Of a stretch of 64,000 nt of DNA, positions 1 to 64,000 are shown one piece after another. A program made the translations under genes and the position numbers. How positions within the stretch are numbered: the first letter of the stretch is position 1; each line of letters opens with the position of its first letter. Source of the DNA: Luidia sarsii (taxonomy: Eukaryota > Echinodermata > Asteroidea > Paxillosida > Luidiidae); the NCBI GenBank assembly GCA_949987565.1, contig OX465113.1, positions 1,828,264 through 1,892,263 of the forward strand. The letters are read 5' to 3'. The notes below the pieces were generated by a model. That model was not told where the DNA came from. It ran no database searches and saw only the letters and a program-made list of their open reading frames with translations.

Positions 1-204
1 GTGCCCAGAGCTGCTATTGCGCAGACTGTTTTCATCATCTGAAATCTCAGAAGTGAGGAGAACCTAAACGTTTCGACCCAAGCGAGACCCTTCTCAAAGG
101 GAGAACACTGAAATGGAAGGATGGTGTGCGATCCCCATAGGTATCTACAAAGGCGCCAAAGGCGAACATTATCCCGCCCATCCCAGAGAGTTTACCATTT
201 GGGG

Positions 205-275
205 TGAATATCTACAGCTCGGATGGAAGAGCACTGGTAAGTTAAACCAGTGACTCGGGTTCCCATCCCGTTCCA
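205..275 (+). repeat. tRNA-like (SINE-type) segment
   Basis: GCTCGGATGGAAGAGCAC resembles a tRNA D-arm/A box. CTGGT and ACCAG pair around a seven-base loop like an anticodon arm. GGGTTCCCATCCC resembles a T-arm/B box. The base before the would-be anticodon is A rather than T and there is no matching acceptor stem, so this looks like a tRNA-derived repeat rather than a working tRNA. Confidence 0.45.
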
Positions 276-451
276 GCCCAATTTCCTTAGCTCCCCAATC
301 AATGATTTCATTCAGGGCCTACATACTGTCTTCATGATATCCTGGTCTCTTTCTTGTGTCTTGTACCAAGCCTATTCAGACCGTGTTTAGTGTCTTTAGT
401 GGTAAGGATTTCAATGCTAATGAAAGGGTAATAATTATTATGAAGTTAATA

Positions 452-735
452 CAACAAAGCTGTTGCAAACTGCTCACTGACTAAAATGGCCAGCAATGCA
501 AAAATCTCAAAAAAGTTAGAGGGCCTGACGTTTCGATCCTAGCAGGACTTTGCCTTCGAAGCTTTTGAGAAAGGTCCTGCAAGGATCGAAACGTCAGACC
601 CTCTAACTTTTGAGAAAGGGTAATATGTATACAACATGTTGCAAACCGCTTACTGGCTACAATGGCCCACATGCAAACATAAACAAATTAGGAGGGCCTG
701 ACGTTTCGATCCTAACAGGACCTTTCTCAAATGTT
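452..735. repeat. Family A palindromic repeat, two adjacent units
   Basis: Positions 514-610 form a near-perfect hairpin. GAGGGCCTGACGTTTCGATC on one arm matches its reverse complement on the other, with the spacer containing CTTCGAAG. The segment before it (GTTGCAAACTGCTCACTGAC, TAAAATGG) is repeated at 638-665 ahead of a second, one-armed copy ending near 730. Related copies lie at 6742-6905, 33655-33755 and 59470-59660, with fragments near 70-105 and 25200-25245. Confidence 0.75.
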
Positions 736-918
736 GATAATTATAAGGGGTTAAAAGGACAGCATTGGCGGGAACAATCCCAGAAAGGCGAAGTGGCGGA
801 AGACAACGCCTAACATAACTATCTGCATAGCCTTATCACACGGGCCACAGACAGCTATAGATCAATGCAGACGTGGCAGCATCTGATGGTGATGATTTTT
901 TTTTATTTATTTTTTTAC

Positions 919-1196
919 CAAAGATCCTATAGCGCGCGAAGCGCGCAAAATAGCCTACTCTGTGAAAAAAGGTGGCACCGGAAGTGAAGCTGGAAAGTTA
1001 GAAACAGTGACAAAGATACAACAATTGGATGCCTGAACAGAATATGATAACATTTTGATGTGATGCGACCACGAAATGGAGAGAATGTGTGCGACTTTGC
1101 TTACTAAAATGGCGCCCAGTGCGTACTTCACCCGGATGCGTGTGGTCTCGCTAGAGTAGGCTATCTTGCGCGCTCCGCGAGCAATGTGATCTTAGG
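919..1196. repeat. Foldback element F (inverted ends)
   Basis: The left end reads AAGATC, then GCGCGCGAAGCGCGCAAAAT and AGCCTACTCT. The right end is the imperfect reverse complement (AGAGTAGGCTATCTTGCGCG, CTCCGCGAGC, GATCTT). The 275-bp length and terminal inversion suggest a non-autonomous DNA transposon (MITE). There is no coding capacity inside. Confidence 0.6.
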
Positions 1197-2050
1197 TTTT
1201 TTTTACCGGTTTATGTTTTCTTTTCTTTTTATAGTTTAGTTTCCAAATGGGTTCTGGTCCACCGGGCCTGTCAGTGCTGACCGTTTGATCGGCGTCCTTG
1301 GGCGTGTGATTTGACTGCACGTTTGCTGGTATATACGGGCATCCTTCGCCTGATTAGTGCCGGTCCCAAGGCGTGTTTTGTTAAGGGACGTCCTACCGGT
1401 AGCATTTATTTACTATCGTAAAAGGCCCGGGTTAGCTTTGTAAGTGCAGAGCGAGCCATGACTGGCGAAGCATGTAGTTGAGTGTTTGGATCACTTGACA
1501 CAACCAACAGATTCAAGGATGTTTGAACAATGTGAACAGCAAATGCATATTCATAATGAGGCTATAAACCTGGAGTTATACGATGACACTAACTTCTACG
1601 CGATTAATGTCATAGATATCTCTCTGTCATAGCAATGACCTCGCTGTATGACTGGCGACAGAGGCCATTTTGAAACAGATGAAGATTAAAACTCATTTCT
1701 TTCTTTCGTTCTATTTCCAAATGGAATTTTGTTTCCATTTTGGCTCTGATCCAAGCATTCTGGTCAGTGGAACCATTACTGCCAAATACGAATGACTATG
1801 TAAAGAAAGCTTAACTGTTATCTCCTGTCGAAATGATGATGATTGATTCGTAAACAGAAATTGGTTTGGAATTATTTTGCATTGGAGCGATGGAATGAGG
1901 ATAGATTATTATTATGTGACCCATCTTCTTGTCCGTGAGAAGAGGCTGAGCAGTTATTGAAAGTGATTGAAGCTGTTATTTCAGTTATACATTCTCATTA
2001 AACAAGGAGTGAAAAATTACTGAAACTTGATTGAAATACTGCCAAGGTTA

Positions 2051-2461
2051 AAGAGAGGGGGGCAGATGGAAAGGCATAGATAGGGAGAGAGGTGGAGAGA
2101 GGAGAGAGAGTGGAGAGTGAGAGAGATAGAGAGAGGAAGAGAGAGGGGTGGACAGAGGGGAAGGAATGGAGAGGGAGGGGAGGGAGACAGAAAGAGAGAG
2201 AGAGAGGAAGATAGAGAGGTGGATTGAGTGAGGTAGTGAGGGAGAGAGGTTGAGAGGAAGAGAGAGGTGATGGAGAAAGGGAGGTAGGGAGGGAGAGTGA
2301 AAAGAAGAGAGAGGAAAAGTGAGAGTGAGAGAGGAAGAGAGAGAGAGGAAGAGAGAGATGAAGCTTCGAGGGAGGTTGAGGGAGAGAGAGGTGGAGGGAG
2401 AGAGGTGGAAGGATAGAGGTGGAAGGAGAGAGGTGGAGGTAGAGAGAGGAACAAAAAGAGA
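2051..2461 (+). repeat. GA-rich simple-sequence tract
   Basis: The tract is about 410 bp of GAGAG, GGAGAGAG and AGGTGGA variants and is purine-rich on the plus strand. Long open frames across it are low-complexity artefacts. Confidence 0.9.
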
Positions 2462-3117
2462 TGTACAGAAGCTCTATCATCTGGATTATAATGATACATG
2501 TATATATTTTCACACAGGGTCCCTTAAAGCTTGGAAAAATTAAAAGGCCTCGCTTGTTTGATTAGAATAGGTTCAATTAAGTGATGGCCAGTGATATATT
2601 CTTGGTTAAAAAAAAAAATTATATGTCACTGGTGTGAAGGGAGATTGCGTATGGTCATTGCAGATGTCCGAAATTGACGGATTCCACGATATCACCCCAA
2701 AACCTTGGTCTTTTCTTGGTTCTTTAAAACAAAAGTGTGGACCCACTCTTATCGAGAAAAAAAACATCACGAGATAGTAGCCTGTTCACTTGCCAGTGAA
2801 GTATAAAACGATCCTGCCGTCGATAGTGCTGAATCGGTGAATGTGTAATAGTATTCGAGCCCCCGAGAATAGACGTGGGAAGATGAGAAATGCATATAGG
2901 TATGGGAGAGCGAGTTATGAGTGGACATTAGTCGCAGAGAGCAGTTACGAGTACATACCAAACACTGGTGCAAGTCAGAAGACTGTCTCCGCAAGTGCTG
3001 AGAATGTTAAATAATTAAGAACGTGTCTAGACTAGCTGGCCACGGGGAAAGACGCCTAATATTCAAAGTGGACCAGAGTCCCCAAGACACTTCCAAGTCA
3101 TCTATGAGTCGTTGTCC

Positions 3118-3660
3118 TTAAAGCCCCTACACACCATTGGTGAAGGTCTTAGAAACGCGTCCATACTTTGTCTAATCCAGCATTGTGCGTGGAATAACAC
3201 GCCTGTGAAAGTTTCAGCTCAATCCGTAAACCGTGTCGCGAGAAAATGGCGAAAAACTGGCCTCATTTTGGTCATCAAACGGTGTCAGCTTCCAGGATCG
3301 TAAAATGCACCTAGCAGAATTTTCAATAGTGCCACCGTCCGTTTATACCGAAAAATTGCGAGTAAATCTCCAAACAGTCATCGGTATTTTGCAAATGGAC
3401 CATGTTGTGATATTGAAAAAAGGGCTAACTATATCCAGACAATAGAGGCTGTATGCATGGATTTTTCCGAAAGTCATTTTAAAATAACCGTTGGAAATTC
3501 ATACAAAATACCACTTTACATGAAAATGGCAGCATTCCAAGCGCTGAAACTTCACAGCATTTCTGATACTGGTATTTACTTCCACTTGAGTAAGTTTCTT
3601 GAAACAAAATTTGTCGAGTCGAAATTTGGATTTGTGCAAAATGGTGTGTAGAGGCTTTAA
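3118..3660. mobile_element. TTAA-flanked element D1
   Basis: The left end is TTAA-AGCCCCTACACACCATTGG. The right end is TGTGTAGAGGCT-TTAA. A TTAA lies at each boundary (3118-3121 and 3657-3660), suggesting a TTAA target-site duplication. The element is 543 bp without coding capacity. Related copies are at 28578-28932 and, as a right half only, 40975-41114. Confidence 0.65.
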
Positions 3661-3844
3661 GATACCCCCCCCAAAAAAAAAAATGGTGTCGGATTTAATA
3701 GTTGGAATCAAGTGACCCAGAAACAATCTAGAAACAAAAAGAGTCTCGACCTTCATAATAAAATCACTAAAGCCGAACATTTTGTTTTGTATATCATCAT
3801 TCTTCGTTCAGCGCTGCATTAAGGTTGAAGGCTATTCCCGTTTG

Positions 3845-4210
3845 AAAGGCCCAATACAACATTGGTAAAGGTCAAAAGATTGCCACAGTTTGTGTGTTAA
3901 ACCATTAAACATCCCAAAAAAGCAATCCTGCGAAGGTTTCAGCTCAAATGGTGATCTGAGAAAGTAGAAAAAGGTACAAAAACCGTCACGGTTTTTGCAC
4001 CATTCTGTAGTGTAAGAAATAGTTTATGACTTGCGAGTAATAAATTAATTGTCGATGTTTCAGTGAAGATTTCTAGGGAAGTACAGCATCCCAGACCGTA
4101 AGATTTCAACATGAGGATTCTATCATGACCATGTACAAACTGTGTAAATTAGAAGTAAATTTGTGGACATTGATGTTTTCCGATCTTCCCAATGTTGTAT
4201 TGGGCCTTTA
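3845..4210. mobile_element. TTAA-type element C1
   Basis: The left end is AAAGGCCCAATACAACATTGG and the right end is CCAATGTTGTATTGGGCCTT, perfect inverted repeats of about 20 bp. The interior contains AACCGTCACGGTTTTTGCAC. Copies of the same interior are at 17138-17444 and 60027-60366. The right flank is TTAA. The left flank is mutated (TTGA). Confidence 0.75.
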
Positions 4211-5121
4211 ATGCCTCTCTGTGTCAACGAAAGGTTTACATTGAACTGAGGGTTTACATCCAGACATGAACGAATCTAAAAAACTGACGTGGTATAGCAA
4301 AAAATAACCAAAAATAACAAGGGAGGACTCACATGAAATTCATGCAAATCATATACAGGGGATTATCATGGGGGAATAGTGCACGACGAACTGTTGATTT
4401 GAAAACGGCCCAAGCTTTCCGCACAACATGCAGACAAAACTAATACTCGGCGAGAAAGATACAACCAAATATCTCTTTGGAGGATAGGGTGGCATTTCAA
4501 ATTACATTAGCTCCTACCATTAATGAAATCCGCAGTTTATGTCATGGGTTTCATTCCACTCCCCAATGAACAAAAATTGTTTCCAAATCCTATACACTTT
4601 CGCCAAAGCGCATGAAATTACACAAGTGCCACAGGCACTTTGGATATTCCTCTTGTTTTTTTTGGTCATTCTGGAGATGACGAATTTTGCAGGGCTCTTA
4701 TTGTCGATAACGACGCGATGAGTTTTCTAACAGTATAGGGAAGACAGTTCGGCTGCGGCGTGTGCGGGTGCTAGGGGGCATTCTCATCTTCTCTCACGTG
4801 GAATGGGGGAATGTTCGAATGTCTCCAAGCGTCTGCAGAGACGGGAGTGATAAGATTCTGAAACTGCGCGGCGGACGTTAACGCGCGAGTGCGAGGTTTG
4901 CGGGCACGCCGTAAGGATTGCCTCTTTCACGGCGGGGTCTGCCTGGTCCCGACCAGAGACGGCGAGCGGTGCGCGAGTCAGGGCCACATCTCGTCTAGGA
5001 GGAGAATTGGCGATACCGTCTATAGAGGTTTTTTGTTTCCACATGACGTCACCTGGTCCCCCAAAGGCTAAAATTAGGAGCGTCCAAGTGCGCGGAAGCG
5101 CATGTAAATATCGAATCTGAA

Positions 5122-5366
5122 GCCGTTTTCGAAATGAAGGCTTAGGCTCGGGCTTAGGCTTCGGTCATATTTTATCTTACTCGTTATAATATCGCAGGCA
5201 TCTGAAAACAAGCGTTTGGCCCAAGTTTCGTGGGGAATACCCCGTACCTATATCAAGCCAAACAAAGCTTCAAATTCGGAAACAAACCACAACCTGGATT
5301 TTCAGGTTGAGTCAGACGGAGACGAAGCCCGAGCCCGAGCCTAAGCCCTCAATTTCGAAAACGGCC
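5122..5366 (+). mobile_element. Foldback element B1
   Basis: Terminal inverted repeats read GCCGTTTTCGAAATGAAGGC, TTAGGCTCGGGC at the left. At the right they read GCCCGAGCCTAAGCCC, then CGAAAACGGC. The interior has an ATCTTACTCGTTATAATATC segment and AACCTGGATTTTCAGGTT. The total length is about 245 bp. It ends 30 bp from the candidate stop of the cyclase frame at 5396-5398. Other copies are listed separately. Confidence 0.75.
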
Positions 5367-5496
5367 TATGCATTTCCATTGCACATTTTCATGACTCAAA
5401 GGCGCGCGCGTTCCAAGTACATCCGCGTGAATATTGAACGCTGACCGGCGAAAAGCATGCGACTGCGAAAAAACCCCACCCAAACCCTCTCTGTAC

Positions 5497-63934
<58,438 letters not shown>

Positions 63935-64000
63935 CTGTAAGGATTAACAATGTATAGTCAGCATCAGCCACTGGCCGCTTCGAGCTCTATGTTAATTGCC

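Larger units (their letters stand above)
1..5496. other. 3' flank or last intron of the cyclase gene
   Basis: No further coding exon could be supported here. The stretch holds a tRNA-like segment near 205-275, family A palindromes (about 70-105 partial, 452-613, 629-735), foldback F (919-1196), a GA-rich tract (2051-2461), element D1 (3118-3660), element C1 (3845-4210) and element B1 (5122-5366). The intervals 1200-2050, 2470-3110 and 4215-5120 show nothing I can name. Confidence 0.6.

Noticed and set aside
1998..2513. 171- and 160-codon minus frames
   Set aside because: Complement of the GA-rich tract.

Overview
The window is eukaryotic, probably from a marine invertebrate deuterostome. The evidence is GT-AG introns, tRNA-derived SINE-like repeats, many miniature inverted-repeat elements and many minisatellites. 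An echinoderm or a lancelet would fit, but the sequence alone does not settle the species.

One gene dominates. It is a receptor-type (membrane) guanylate cyclase on the minus strand, running from beyond the right edge (5' side) to about 5.4 kb (3' side). I reconstructed 16 coding exons by translating the minus strand, placing GT/AG junctions and checking that every junction phase closes. Joined, they give 735 codons plus one base with no internal stop. In protein order they encode: an extracellular segment (63727-63934); a cysteine motif and the single membrane helix (41176-41327); a juxtamembrane segment (35955-36027); a kinase-homology domain (34544-34667 through the first part of 16879-17092); a dimerising coiled coil (16879-17092); a complete guanylate cyclase catalytic domain (15942-16029 through the first residues of 5497-5692); and a polar tail. 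The N-terminus lies outside the window. The last few codons are either a read-through to a stop at 5396-5398 or an unseen further exon. No second gene could be established.

The rest is intron or flank. The intron between the first two visible exons is about 22.4 kb. The introns hold several families of non-autonomous elements, lettered A to H here. A are palindromes carrying TGACGTTTCGATCC. B are foldbacks with GGCTTAGGCTCGGGC ends. C and D are TTAA-flanked elements of about 0.3-0.55 kb. E is a short repeat carrying a histone-stem-loop-like hairpin. F, G and H are single inverted-repeat elements. There are also tandem arrays of 15, 19, 20, 23 and 86 bp and several long polypurine or polypyrimidine tracts.

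The most unusual feature is the 86-bp array at 33962-34570. Its unit contains the last 26 coding bases and the splice donor of exon 4, so the donor of an essential kinase-homology exon is repeated about seven times in tandem.
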